DNA from: Salvia splendens
Taxonomy: Eukaryota; Streptophyta; Magnoliopsida; Lamiales; Lamiaceae
Direction: 5' to 3'
DNA: 64,000 nucleotides
Assembly: GCF_004379255.2 (NCBI RefSeq)
Contig: NC_056035.1
Span: 34,301,208 to 34,365,207, forward strand
Shown here: one piece after another, positions 45,986 through 57,669 of the stretch
How positions within the stretch are numbered: position 1 is the first letter of the stretch
Layout: the number at the start of each line of letters is the position of its first letter
The notes under the pieces: model-generated
Databases searched by the model: none
What the model was told of the DNA's origin: nothing
Seen by the model: the letters and a program-made list of their open reading frames with translations, nothing else
Program-made: the position numbers and the translations under genes

Positions 45986-47842
45986 GAGCACCCGCAACGC
46001 GTCTCGCGGGTGTCTCTTATCTCATCCCACCGAGACGAGACGGACGCGGGATGCGTTGCAGCGTCCCGTCTCGTTACAATCCCGCCGAGACGCCCGTCCC
46101 ACCGAGAAGGATGGCGAGCCGTCTCGCCACGCGCCCGCGCGACGTGGCGTGCGTTGGCGCCACGCGTGATGCCCACTCGCCGGCCCGTGAGTGGGCTTCG
46201 TCACGCTGACGCAATAAATCATTTTTTAAAAAAAATTCAAATTTAATAAATAAATAAACAACGGTAATATGACCGTTCAATGGTCATTTAAAAAAATTTA
46301 TTTATTTTTTCTTTTTTTATTCTATAAATACTTCTCTTTCACACACACAACACACATCTATTCTTCTCAAACCATCTCTCTTTCCTCTCCAATTTTCATC
46401 TCAAATCATCTCTTTTATTCGTAGGGAGGCGGAGGCGGAGGAAGTCGCGCCGCCCCAACGACGATCCTGGACTTACATCCATCGTAACCGGGAGGAAGCC
46501 GCCGCAAGGTTAGTACGTGACTACTTCTGTGATAACCCGGTATGGGGAGAGACCTACTTCCGTCGCCGTTTTCACATGCGGAAACCGCTGTTTCTGCACA
46601 TCGCAAATACATTGGCAGCCCAGGAAGAGTTCTTCCAAGAAGGGTTCGAAGCCGTCGGCCGTCCCAGCCACACGACGCTGCAGAAATGTACTGCAGCAAT
46701 CCGTCAGCTTGCTACTGCACAAACGGCGGATTTGTTCGACGAATACCTTCACATTGGAGAAAGCACTGGGAGAATGTGCTTGATAAACTTCTGCAAAGGC
46801 GTCCGGGCAGCCTTCACCGACAAATTTCTCCGAAAGTCAAGCACGGCAGATTGTCAGTTTCTGCTCCACCTTCACGAAGAAGTGCACGGATTCCCAGGGA
46901 TGCTTGGCAGCGTCGATTGCATGCATTGGCAATGGAAGAATTGCCCTGTGGCGTGGAGGGGGTCATACACGAGCGGCCACAAAGGCACCCACCCCACCGT
47001 TATACTCGAGGCCGTTGTTGGCTACCGGCTATGGATTTGGCATGCGTACTTCGGGGTCCCCGGATCGAACAACGACGTCAACGTGCTCAAACAACCGGCG
47101 GTATAAAATGGGGTACTATCGTGCCGACGACATCTACCCGAAGTGGCCAACCTTCGTGAAGACGTTCAACAGACCAGTGAACGGAAAACAGGCTCTTTTT
47201 GCGCAGAAGCAAGAGGCTGCTCGCAAGGATGTGGAGAGGGCGTTCGGGGTTCTCCAAGCGCGCTTCAACATTATCAAAACCCTGCCTCATACGTGGTTTA
47301 TGGAGAATATGGTCGACATCATGTATACTTGCATAATCTTGCACAACATGATTGTCTCCGACGAAGGCCCTGAGGTGGGAAATTGGTTCGACCCTGAAAC
47401 CCCCGGAAGCTCTACCGCAAGTAGTCCGCCTCGCAGTGGAGTACATCCGTCTATGCAAGATCGGTTGTCTATTCGAGCAAGGACACGTGATTCTACCGCC
47501 CACGCCCAACTCCAAGATGATCTAATGGAGCACAAATGGGCAAAATTTGGCAACCGGTAGACGCACATGATCTTTCTTCTGCTTCCTTGAGCTTTGAGAT
47601 TTTGAATTTAGAGAGAGTGAGCGGAAGAAATTAAATTACGTATTTTTCATTTTTTTAGGATTTTCAATTATGTTTTTTTAAATCTTTTAGAACTTTAAGT
47701 TCGTAATTTTATTTTATTTAATGAAGTATGTTTTTATTAATTGAATTTGTTGGAAATAAAAATAAAAAATGAAATTGAATAAATAGTTAAAAGATGAAAT
47801 GGTTAAAAGACGAATAAGAGATGGAGGGTTGCGTGTTGTCTC
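45986..47842 (+). mobile_element. PIF/Harbinger element, same family as 11741-13599, decayed
   Basis: Left end GAGCACCCGCAACGCGTCTC after TAA (45983-45985). The right end is approximate (GGTTGCGTGTTGTCTC then TTA at 47843-47845). The same GC-rich GAGACGGG palindromes flank the coding part. Orientation is opposite to the intact copy. Confidence 0.65.
46427..47560 (+). pseudogene. PIF/Harbinger transposase, internally deleted copy
   Basis: Reads like the intact transposase at 11933-13189 but lacks the first ~20 codons (no Met before EAEEVAPPQRRSWTYIHRN). It is open through GSVDCMHWQWKNCP (first Asp) and GSNNDVNVLKQ (second Asp). A deletion of about 30 codons and a frame change then join it to YKMGYYRADDIYPKWPTF near 47105; the second frame continues RKDVERAFGVLQ (Glu) to a stop at 47560. 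All three catalytic residues are still encoded but not in one frame. It is derived from the same family, not a new one. Confidence 0.85.
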
Positions 47843-47845
47843 TTA

Positions 47846-48488
47846 GTTAAGAGATAAAGTGAAAAGTAAAGTGGAGTCATAAATAGTTAAGAGATGAGAC
47901 GGTTAAGAGACGAATAAAGGAGTAGTATGATTTAATTATTAGTGAATAAAAAAATATCCGCTGCCCCGTTTCTTTCTCATTTGGTTATAGGAGTATATTT
48001 AAAATTTAAAATTTAAAATTTGAATAGGAGTATATTTAAAATTTAAAATTTAAAATTTAAAATTTAAAATTTAAAATTTAAAATTTAAAATTTAAAATTT
48101 GACGTCTCTCTCTTTTCTCTGATTTGTTGACGCATGCCAGGGAAGGTCGGTTTGAAACCTCCCCTTTCATTTCTCTATATCTCCTTCATTTTCTCTGTAA
48201 TTCGTTATACACAATTCATTTTCTCTATAAATCGGAGCAGAAAATTAGCAACAGCACTAAAAATACACAAGAAAATAAGAAGGAAAACCTCCCTTCTTAT
48301 TGAGGACGAGGAGTTGCCAAGAAATAAAGGGAAAAAAAAACTTCGAAAAGGGGGCTAATTTTCTTTTTATTCTTCCCAATTCCATCATTTTCCATACAAA
48401 TCCGGAAGTCTATTTCTTCATGTTCCCCTCTTTCGATCATACATTCGTTATTTTGAACGTTAGATTTCCTTTACGAGAATTGTAAAAA
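47846..48488. other. AT-rich intergenic with a heptamer repeat; upstream of a small gene
   Basis: Contains a (TTTAAAA)n run at about 47998-48100. After that comes a region that may be the promoter and 5' UTR of the PNRC-like gene starting at 48489. Confidence 0.5.
47998..48100. repeat. (TTTAAAA)n heptanucleotide repeat
   Basis: About a dozen tandem 7-bp units, in two blocks separated by TTTGAATAGGAGTATA. Confidence 0.9.
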
Positions 48489-49005
48489 ATGGGGACAGAG
48501 ATTTTGTACTCACAAGATTTGTTGGCCCAGCGCCACCACATCGCTCCGCCGCATTTCCACCATCGGAGAAATTTCCCGTCGCAGGGGAATTTCTCGAATT
48601 TGGTCGTCAATCGGCGGTCGTCCAACAACAACAGGAAGACGTCTCCCCAATCCGACAAGAGAAAATCTAACGAAACAAAAGGAGCCACCTACGGCGGCGA
48701 AGCGCGGCGGGGCGAGGATTCTGCGGAGGGGCAAATCGCTGAGCTGCATAGCTGCCAAATTGAACGGCGGCGATGGCAGCGCAACGAGATCGCCGGTGGC
48801 AGATGATATGACGGTGGGACGGATGAGGCCGGAAAGGATGCCGAATCAGATCCGCCAATCGCCGCTGCCGCTTTATGCCGGATCTGCGTTTTCGCTGTCG
48901 CCATCTCCTCGATCTCTACCTTTACCTTCTTTTTTCAACAAGAAACTCAATCCTTCCGATGATCCGGCCACGAGGGATCTGCGCCGATTGCTTCGTCTTG
49001 ATTGA
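48489..49005 (+). pseudogene. PNRC-like (EDC1-type) proline-rich small protein, frameshifted
   Basis: Start ATG 48489 gives MGTEILYSQDLLAQR, followed by a His/Arg/Asn-rich stretch. After a one-base frame change near 48650-48665 the other frame continues with ARILRRGKSLSC and a C-terminal LYAGSAFSLSPSPRSLPLPSF...ATRDLRRLLRLD ending at 49005. The SPSPxxLPLPSF motif is the PNRC-type short linear motif; in EDC1/PNRC proteins it binds the DCP1 decapping subunit. Many plant proteins with the same MGTE start and RRLLRL end exist. One base is gained or two lost in this copy, so it is annotated as broken, but a sequencing error could give the same result. Total length would be about 170 residues. Confidence 0.6.
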
Positions 49006-49476
49006 AATCGAAAACTCCGCCGGAATTTCTTGTTTATCCTCGAGCTCCAGCCGTAGATATTTTTCACAATACGGGCAAAGGAGGGGGTTGTCTAGATCGA
49101 TCTGGATTTTAAAGAATTAAAACGGGTGAGAAGCGATTTGGCGATGAATTGGATGGATTAATAATACTATCAAATCTCTAGGGTTTTCGTAAAAATCTTT
49201 TTTCCTTCTTCTTGGGGTTGGGTCTTAATCATTAATATGTAATCTATTTTTATGATATGTACTTAGATATAATAAATTGAGATTAACGATTATGACTGCT
49301 TTGAGAAAAAATAATTCTTAGCTGAAATCTGGAGGAATTTGCAGAAATGGGGTGTGTTTGTAAGCATCTGGGTAAGTTTATGTATTTGTGCTCAATGCTA
49401 TTGTTTTGGCTCAGCTGTAATATTTCTTACTTTTTTCTTTTTTCCCTTTTTCTTAGTTAGTTTGCTTTTTTTAGGT
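49006..49476. other. 3' flank of the PNRC-like gene, no further gene seen
   Basis: AT-rich, with T-rich runs near 49425-49470. No coding signal. Confidence 0.5.
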
Positions 49477-49479
49477 TTA

Positions 49480-51394
49480 GAGCATCCGCAATGGCGCCCG
49501 TCTCAGCGGACGTCCGACCGGCGTGCCGGACGTCCGCACGGGACGTCCGCTATTGTGCAAAAGTGACGCGGATATGGACGTTCCGCGGCGTTCTCGGGAC
49601 GTCCGTTGCGACGTCCTTGGGGACGGACGTCCCGATTATTTTATTTTTTTTTTGAAAATTCTATAAATACGGCTCGTTGAATTTCATTTAATTCGCACCA
49701 CTTGTATTAACGAGTATCTCTCTCTACGTTTCTTTTATATATCCAGAATGACTAGTAGAGGTAGTGGTAGTGGTTTTTGTGCTAGCGGTAGCGGTGCAGG
49801 TGGTAGTGGTGGGGGTATGATGATATTATGAGGCGAATTCATGCACGTGTGCGGGAGGCAGTGGAGAGGGAGATACAGGCGGCCTTGGCGCCGGCGGTAC
49901 CTCGACCCATCCATCGTCGATCTATAGTACCCTGGGACCACCTCGTTGCAAACCGTCGGTTGTACGAGGATTACTTCGCTCCGGAGCCACGATTTGGGGA
50001 GAACGTGTTCCGGAGACGTTTTAGGATGCATCGTCCGCTCTTTCTGCGTATTGTGGGAACTTTAGAACGCCGATACGGGTATTTCAGGGTGCGGGAGGAT
50101 GCGGCTGGTAAACCCGGCCACACGCCGATTCAGAAGTGCACTACCACAATGAGGCAGCTGGCATACGGAGGCACGACCGACATGTTCGATGAGTACCTCC
50201 ACATCGGCGAGACGACTGCCCGCGATTGCCTTAAGTATTTTTGTCAGGGCGTTAGGGAGATATTCGGGGATAGGTATCTTCGGAAGCCTACCCCCGAAGA
50301 TTGTCAGGCCTTGCTGGATATGCACGGGACTCAGCACGGGTTTCCAGGGATGCTAGGCAACATAGATTGTATGCATTGGGAGTGGAATAACTGCCCCGCT
50401 GCCTGGAAAGGGGTGTACACTACGGGTTTCAAGGGCAAGAATCCATGATGATCCTTGAAGGGGTAGCTGACTACCGGCTATGGATTTAGCATGCCTATTT
50501 TGGAGTAGCCGGGTCGAACAACGACATCAACGTCCTCCAGTCGTCGCCCATTTTCAACGACCAGTGCATGGATGTCGGTCCGGCCGTCAATTTCGTCGCC
50601 AATGGCAACCAGCACAACATGAGCTATTATTTGGCTGATGGGATATACCCTATGTGGCCTGTCTTTGTGAAGACGATCAGATGCCCAACAGAAGAAAAGA
50701 AGGTATATTTTACGGGTCGTCAGGAGGCAGCGCGAAAGGATGTGGAGCGGGCATTTGGTGTGCTCCAGAGTCGATGAGCGGCAGTGAAGGGTCCATCACG
50801 GCTGTGGTATGCTGAGAGTATCGCCGATATCATGTACGCATAATTATCATGCATAACATGATTGTCGAAGATGAAGGTCCAGCACTAACGGATTGGGCCA
50901 ATGATGATGCTGGTGCTGATGCTGCGGGTCCATGCCACGGCGTTGCCACCGACAATGTACATATGAGTATACCCCATGACGAGGTCGAGCGAGTCTGTGC
51001 ATTTGCCGACATGTGCCAAAAACAAGCTCATATTCGACTCCGGAACGATATAATTGAAGTAGTATGGCAGCGAAGGGGTCGTCGTGGATGAAATTTTTAT
51101 TTGTTGAAATGTACTTTTTTAGTTTTTTTTTTAAATGTACCTTTTCTTTTTTTATTTAATGAAATTTTAATTCCGTAAATTGTTTAATTCCGTAAATTAT
51201 TTAATTTGATAAATTTGTGAATTTTTATTAATGTGGGAAGTCCGTCGGGATGTCCTTGGGGATGTCCGCCACTGTGCAGTGGGAAGTCCTTATGACGTGG
51301 CAGTGCAGTGGGAAGTCTTTATGACGTGACAGGAGGTGTTTTTGGGATGTCCGCGAGGATGTTCGCTGGAACATCCGCACCACTGTGGATGCCC
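49480..51394 (+). mobile_element. PIF/Harbinger element with decayed transposase (1,915 bp)
   Basis: Left end GAGCATCCGCAATGG and right end CCACTGTGGATGCCC are inverted repeats. TSD TTA lies at 49477-49479 and 51395-51397. Subterminal GGACGTCCG repeats. The ends match the MITEs at 7948-8548 and 55373-55966. Confidence 0.9.
49747..51091 (+). pseudogene. PIF/Harbinger transposase, decayed
   Basis: Probable start ATG 49747 in a Ser/Gly-rich region, then a frameshift before MRRIHARVREAVEREIQAAL (49828). It is open to 50448 with FGENVFRRRFRMHRPLFLRI, PIQKCTTTMRQLAYGG, GNIDCMHWEWNNCP (first Asp). A shift at about 50445 precedes MILEGVADYRLWI, with an in-frame TAG where TGG (Trp) fits at about 50488; GSNNDINVL (second Asp) and RKDVERAFGVLQSR (Glu) follow, then a TGA (50776-50778) and a broken C-terminus to 51091 (DIIEVVWQRRGRRG). 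Closest in this window to the copy at 43927. Inactive, but it could be the past source of the GAGCATCC MITEs. Confidence 0.85.
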
Positions 51395-51397
51395 TTA

Positions 51398-51565
51398 GTA
51401 TAAATAAAAATAATGTCTTATGTATTTCTCCCTCTTTTCTGTTTCATTTTACTTGCACAAAAAACCTTATATTAAATTAAATCTTTAATTGGAAGAAATT
51501 TGATGATAATATGCTTTTTAAACCTGATTTTAATAGTTAGATTTTTAAGTGGAAGAAACTTAAGA
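51398..51565. other. Short intergenic stretch
   Basis: AT-rich. The motif TAATTGGAAGAAA / TAAGTGGAAGAAA is repeated (51487, 51546). No gene. Confidence 0.4.
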
Positions 51566-51573
51566 ATGATGCT

Positions 51574-54500
51574 TAGACGTCACCACGGTTCAGGAACCGG
51601 CGGTTCACGGTTCGGAACCAACGGTTCGGAACCGCCAGTTCCGGTTCAAGATTTTCTTGAACCTGAACCGGCCCGTCCTAGGTTCGACGGTTCCGGTTCA
51701 CGAACCGTGAACCGGCGGTTCATGTCAAGATCCGGAACCGCCGGTTCCTGTCCGGTTCGGTGGTTCATGTATTTTTTTTAACATTGTAATTCAAGTAAAA
51801 AAAATGTAAATATACTTGCATAAATAAAATTAGAATAATGCGATGTACAAATGCAATTTTATCGATACAAATTACAACTTTAAAATTACAAATTACAACT
51901 TCAAATTTACAAATTACAACTTAAAAATTATAAATTACATAAGCCTTAAAGTCTTGATTATAATTTACAAATTACATATTCGAAACAAATGGGAGAAAAA
52001 AGAAATAAAGGAAAAGGCCTTGAGCTCGACTTAAATTTAAAATTTAAGTTGAGAGGCCTACGTATCCTCAATGTTCAATTGCATTTTGGAATCAAAGTCC
52101 ACGTAGTTCTTTTACCTTGCTTACCTATTTGGCTTGATCGGAGGAATTGGCCTACTCTTCTTCGTCGGGAAAGTAGTCTTGGTCGGGTTGTACTACTTGA
52201 TTGTCCCAATCCGGTTCTTGGTCTCTAATTTCGGCGGAGCACCAATCAACAAGTAACATGGTGGCTTCCATGTTTTACCCGGTGAGTCTACTTCTTCTGT
52301 CATCCAAGACGTTGCCTCCAACACTAAAGGCGAACTCGACGGCGACAGTAGTAGCCGGAACCGAAAAGATCTCCTTGGCCATTGATGCAAGGATGGGAAA
52401 ATCTTTCTCGTGTGATCTCCACCAATCTAGGACGTCGATTTGTTGGGGAACGGGACCTCCTTCTTCATCATTGAAAGAAAAGTGTGAGTCAAAATATAAA
52501 TCTAACTCACCTGCCGAATTTGCCGTCCTTCCTCCGCTGCTATAGCCGTATAGGTCCGCCAATTGGGATTGGGCGTCTGGGTCATCAACTTGAAAGAAGC
52601 CAAAGTTATGTGTTTGATGGGGGTCTAGGTCTCACTTGGTGGGTACTGTTGTACTTGGCTTCGTAATCGTGACAGAGAGCCCGCAAGTCGAACTAAAAAT
52701 TTCTTTGCAGGGTTGAGAGGTGGGGGAGGTTTATTTGGAATGTTTGGCCTATGTTTATGTTGTTGTCGTCGTCCTCGTCATTCGATTGCAAAGTTCGAAG
52801 CGGTTTAAGATCAATAGAAGCCAAATTGTTGTAATAAAATTCTAAAATTTTTAAAGTACCAACTAGTCTCCATTTTGGATCCAAAACTTTTGCAAGCAAA
52901 AAAACCGTTGGGATCTCATTGAAATACTTGAGTCATTTTTCAACCATATAATATAAAACAAACATTAATTCATGATTATTTACGGAATTTTTCATTGCAG
53001 TTTTAAAACCAAGTGATATATACATGCAACGTTCTAAAACACGAACGGATGTGCAATAATACACACCCGATAACTCAACGGTGGCATTTCTAAAACCTTT
53101 GAATAATTTAAATAAACTCATGCTTTGATCCCAATAAAAAGAGGTTAGATATAAATCATCTAGAGGGATAGTTCTATAAAATCAACTAAATATTCTATAT
53201 GATGTAATGTATAATGCAACATATCATATGTAGAGTTCCATCTAGTAGACACATCTAAAGTAAAAGTTGTGTACCGTATTTTTTTCGAATGGCAATACTT
53301 CTTCCACGCCTTTGCCAATATGAGGTTTCCAGTGGATCAAGGATACAACTGTTGTAATAAGTTGAATATGTCTTTGCCATAAAGACAAAGCATCTTGTAC
53401 ACATAAATTTAAAATATAACATATACATCGTTGGTGAAAATACTTACCACTTATCACCGGGGAGCAAGCCGCAATTAATTCGGGTATACTTGCAGTGTTA
53501 GTGGTTGCGTTATCAAAACAAACCGAAAATATTTTTGTTGCATAAATCATAATCATTCAAAACTTGAATAATTAAAGATGCAATTGCTTGTGCGGTGTGT
53601 GGTGAAGGAAATTATCTAAAACCAATTAAACGTTTATTTAAAGTCCAACTATTATCTATAAAATGACATGAAATTCTCATGTAAGAATTTCTTTGGAAAG
53701 AATCCGTCCACACATCAGAGCAAATATTAACTTTGTGTCCCGAGTTAGAAATTTTTTTTCCTAGTTCTCTTTTTTATCAAAAAACTGTCAGTTGTTAGAT
53801 CTTTGAGCAGTTGAGGGGGGAATTCTTTTTGTAGCAACATTAAATGCGGTTTGCATAGTAACTTCATATTTTTTGTCATAAGAAAAATTAAACGGTAAAT
53901 GCTTCATTGCCGCCCATCTTACCATAGCATCGGTAACATTTTTGGGATCATATTTAAATAGAGGCGTACCTGTTTGAGATGATGAGCCGGTAGGGAAGTT
54001 TATTTGGCTTTGGGACTTAGTATGCCCATATTCCACTGGATGTTTTACCTTCAAATGGCGATGAAGAGTACCATATCCCCACCAGTTCCAAATGGATAGA
54101 CTTTCTCGCAATAGTTACAATATGCTTTGAACTCACTTGTCTCTATGGTAGTGGTCGGATCATTAGGATTTGAAATTACCACCGGGACCTTCTTGTAATG
54201 TTTGGTGAAAATATCGGATTTCAACTTTGGAGGCATCTTCTTCTTTTGTCGTCCTGAAGGAGGAGGAGCATCGACCTCCTCATCATTTTCGCCAACTTGG
54301 CCGGCGCTAGACGGGGGGAATTGATGCGATCCATCATCGCCTTCGTCCGATGATAGATTCACATCGTATTCGAAATGCGAAGCCGAATGTGAATGCCCCT
54401 TTCTTGGTCGGTGTCGGCGAGGGCAAGTAACAAGGCCGCATTTCGATCTTTTTCCTCCTACGAAAATTACACAATTAAGTAAAAATACTAACAAAAATAA

Positions 54501-55296
54501 AACACATAGACACATAGATGTTAAAAAATGAAATTATGAATTTAATAAAATTGAATTAAAAAAATAAAAACATATTAGAACTTACTTGCGCTCGAAGAGC
54601 GGCTCGCCTTCCCACCTCCTCCGCAACTTGTGCTCTAGTAGGGGCACGACGACGACGAGTATCACTTTGATCTTGGGCAATTCCCTTGCCCCGATCACCA
54701 CCACGACGAGATGAAGACATGATATTTATGGAAATTGAAAGTGGAGAATAGAGACTAGAGAGTAGTGTGATTGTGTGAATATGATACCGTAAACAACGTG
54801 AGTAATTATGAGCGCAAATAACGTAAACAACTTGAGCAATTAGAGAGAATGGTGACTTGAGAATAGAGAGATTGAGATTGAGAAGAGAAAGACTTGTTGA
54901 CACAAGAATGGAGTGAGTAGAAATGAAGAGGAATGAGGTATTTATAGGGGAAAAATGTGATTAAATTAAATTAAAAAAAATTCAAAATTTCAAATTTTTG
55001 AAAATCCGGCGAAACCGCCAGTTTTTTGGACGGAACCGCCGGTTTCGTCAACGGTTTCTGACGAAAACCGGCGGTTTCTGAACCGGTTTCTGAAAAGGCT
55101 AGGGTGTTGGTCGGAAATAGGCCTGAAAAGCTGTCGGGAACCGCCGAACCGCCGGTTACGGTTTGCATGAAATTGAAACCTGACCGGCCCGGGGGAACCG
55201 GCGGTTCCAGTCACGGTTCGAACCATCGGTGACGGTTCCGGTTTCGGTTCGGAACTGACGGTTCCGGGCCGATTCGGTTTGGTTTGGGGACCTCTA
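51574..55296 (-). mobile_element. Full-length hAT transposon (3,723 bp), decayed
   Basis: TIRs TAGACGTCACCA and (right, reversed) TAGAGGTCCCCA. The exact 8-bp TSD ATGATGCT is at 51566-51573 and 55297-55304. Both ends are rich in CCGGTT/AACCGG palindromes (51585-51770, 55000-55280). It carries a BED-finger hAT transposase on the minus strand. Confidence 0.95.
52140..54720 (-). pseudogene. hAT transposase with BED zinc finger, decayed
   Basis: Exon 1 54720-54586 (MSSSRRGGDRGKGIAQDQSD, ending at a GTAAGT donor). The second exon starts about 54458 (KRSKCGLVTCPRRHRPRKGH) with the linker RQKKKMPPKLKSDIFTKHYK. BED finger: AYCNYCEKVYPFGTGG, then a one-base loss near 54085 shifts frame before YGTLHRHLKVKHPVEYG. 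The catalytic part is recognisable in pieces: SDVWTDSFQRNSYMRISCHF, FDNATTNTASIPELIAACSP, YFHQRCICYILNLCVQDAL. The C-terminal hAT dimerisation region is WWRSHEKDFPILASMAKEIF then FSVGGNVLDDRRSRL. It is split over at least three frames with several stops. An upstream TATA motif (TATAAATACC on the minus strand, about 54945) fits its promoter. Confidence 0.85.
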
Positions 55297-55304
55297 ATGA
55301 TGCT

Positions 55305-55369
55305 TTTGGCAAAGGTGAAGAAAACACGAAACTGAGCACAATAAATTCAGTACCGCCCTGTAGCTTTGC
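55305..55369. other. Short flanking segment between hAT and MITE
   Basis: Too short to assign. An open reading frame runs through it (FGKGEENTKLSTINSVPP) but has no recognisable motif. Confidence 0.3.
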
Positions 55370-55372
55370 TAA

Positions 55373-55966
55373 GAGCGTCCACAGTAGCGGATATACCGGG
55401 GTGGACGAGTCAGACGGACGACCTCTCGTCCGTCGGATAAGGTGCTCGTCCTTCGGCTCGTCTGCTATTGTGGGTGCTCGACGGACGTCCTCACGGACGA
55501 GAGCATTTTTTGTTTTTTTTTTTAATTTTCAACTCTATATATCCGGCTCGTTGCACTTCATTTCATGCACAACGATCGTCGAAAATGAAGACCTAAAACA
55601 AAAACATATCATACCGTCGGGTGTCACCCTCGCTCGGCTAGCGACAAACTATAAAGATTCAAGGCATACTAAACTTTGTTCAAATTGTTGTTTTTTAGTT
55701 GCATTTTATTATTTTAATTTTTTTATTTAATACAATTATTATTGCACTTTCTCCGCCCGTATTCATGTCGAAATTTTAATTGCGTATTTGTGAATTTTTA
55801 TTATTGTGCTTGTCTGTCGGGATGTCCTAGTGCTTGTCCACTATTGTGCAGTGAGATGTCCTAGTGATGTGGCAGTGGGGTGAGAAGTCATAGTGAAGTA
55901 GCAGAAAGTGTTTTTGGGAAGTCCTAGTGCTAGTCCGTGTGGAAGTCCCTCTTGTTGCTGATGCTC
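55373..55966. mobile_element. PIF/Harbinger MITE (594 bp)
   Basis: Left end GAGCGTCCACAGTAGCGG and right end GTTGCTGATGCTC, with TSD TAA at 55370-55372 and 55967-55969. Subterminal repeats CTCGTCCGTCGG and GTGCTTGTC blocks. A non-autonomous relative of the GAGCATCC elements. Confidence 0.8.
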
Positions 55967-55969
55967 TAA

Positions 55970-57060
55970 TATGTATCAAAAAAGGTTGAATATTTCATTC
56001 ACCACTCACCAGTCGTCCCTGATGTTTATAAATCAATTGGAATTTGGGATATTTTCAAGTCGCATTGAATTTTCTAAAGCCGCTGTCGCCCTTGTCTCTC
56101 TTGCTGCCTTGTTGCGCGCCTCCGTCGCCCCTATAACCTCTGCCCTCTGTGTTATAGCTATTGAATTCCTAGATTTGTTAACTTATTTTGATTCCCATTT
56201 TTATATGTTCTAATCCAAGTTTGTATATGAATTTTCTTAGTTATAAAAAAAACTTAGCTTAATAGTTAGTCCTAATGATTCGGTATCCGTGCTTACATTT
56301 AACTAATAATACGTGCATTAGTAGATTCATGGATCGTGGCATGTGAATATTATCCAAAATATGATTATGTTAAGAGACGACAATTGTACTATAATTAATT
56401 TTACTTAATTGTATAATCTTTTTTGGCAACATGGAGTATTTATCCAAAAAAAACCGACAATCCACCATTTTCACTATCAAGAAACGTCTCCTTCTTCCAA
56501 CAAATAACCGTTTCCCACTTCTCCATGATCAGTTGAAAGAAGAAAAAAGATTATAAAGTACAATTAGTTGCCTCTCCCCATCCGACTTGTATTACGTTTT
56601 ATAGAATGGTGTGTCAATTTAAGCATTCCCAAAATAGGATTAATCAATACTTAATAATTACGATTGCAAATACCCCCTACTTCGAATGACTACAATTTTA
56701 TTTGGCTTGTCGTACTACCCCATCTCTCTTCTCTATACTATTTTATATCCATGTGCGCTATATTTTAGATAAGTGCCCAAAGTTGAAGATCAAGAATTAG
56801 TCTATAAAATGGATTCCTCAAAACATGGTATTTTATTATTGAAAACTTTACTTCTATTTCGTAGCATTATCCAAACTAAGTAGTGTTTGAATAATGTAAA
56901 AAATTGAGTTGAAAGAAACATATGATGATGAAATTCATATAAACCTTGAAGCATTCATCATCGCAAAACATACACAAAACAAAAATCCCTACTTATGGCT
57001 TAAGCTCATCACTTCTTAATCTTACGTACAAGCAACTCCACAAACCACACAAACTTGCGC
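55970..57060. other. Intergenic, AT-rich, no gene seen
   Basis: The likely promoter region of the DMP gene occupies the right part. One ORF (55971-56213, +) has no recognisable motif. Confidence 0.5.
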
Positions 57061-57068
57061 TATATAAG
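57061..57068 (+). promoter_or_regulatory. TATA box of the DMP gene
   Basis: TATATAAG lies 60-67 bp upstream of the ATG at 57128, followed by a C/A-rich leader (CCCCACTCTCCACAATCC, AACATCAACAAAGC), as in typical plant promoters. Confidence 0.6.
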
Positions 57069-57136
57069 CCCCACTCTCCACAATCCAAAAACATCAACAA
57101 AGCAAACATTTGAATTTGAACACCACCATGTCATCC

Positions 57137-57433
57137 TCGTACGAGCATTATTTAGTTAGTTAAATTAGAGATTTGGGTATCTTTTCCACATCTTTTTTTT
57201 ATTTGCATATCTTTTCCACATCTTTTTTTTCTTGTTAAGTAAATTAGTTATTAGCATTATAAATAGGAGTTATTGTAATCATTTGAAAAATCAATCAAGA
57301 ATATCAATATTATCGGTCATTCTCTTCTCCAAGTGAGAAACCGTCGTACTCGACGGGCACTCGCCCGCGACAAACATTTATCGATCACCGATCTATGGAC
57401 GCCAATCAGCCCGATAGGAGGTTTATCCTATCA
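57137..57433 (+). repeat. Outer 5' LTR
   Basis: 297 bp. The first bases are TCGTACGAGC in place of TGATACGAGC in the 3' copy. Contains a TATAAATAGG motif (about 57259). Confidence 0.85.
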
Positions 57434-57669
57434 AATTGGTGCTTTCATTGAGAGCTGGCCCTCCCACCATCTCGAACCGAAGCTACACCGCTGCCCGACG
57501 GAAAATATTCCGCGCACAGCAACTGCTTTGGTTGTCGAGTCCCGCCTGTCCGCCGAGCTCTAGCCGCAGGACAACACTACTTCTGCAACGCCCGACGGGA
57601 AGGATTCCCGTGTGCCGCGTCGAAGTCAGACGATCATCATCCACCACAGCCACGCCTCAGTCCGTCAAC

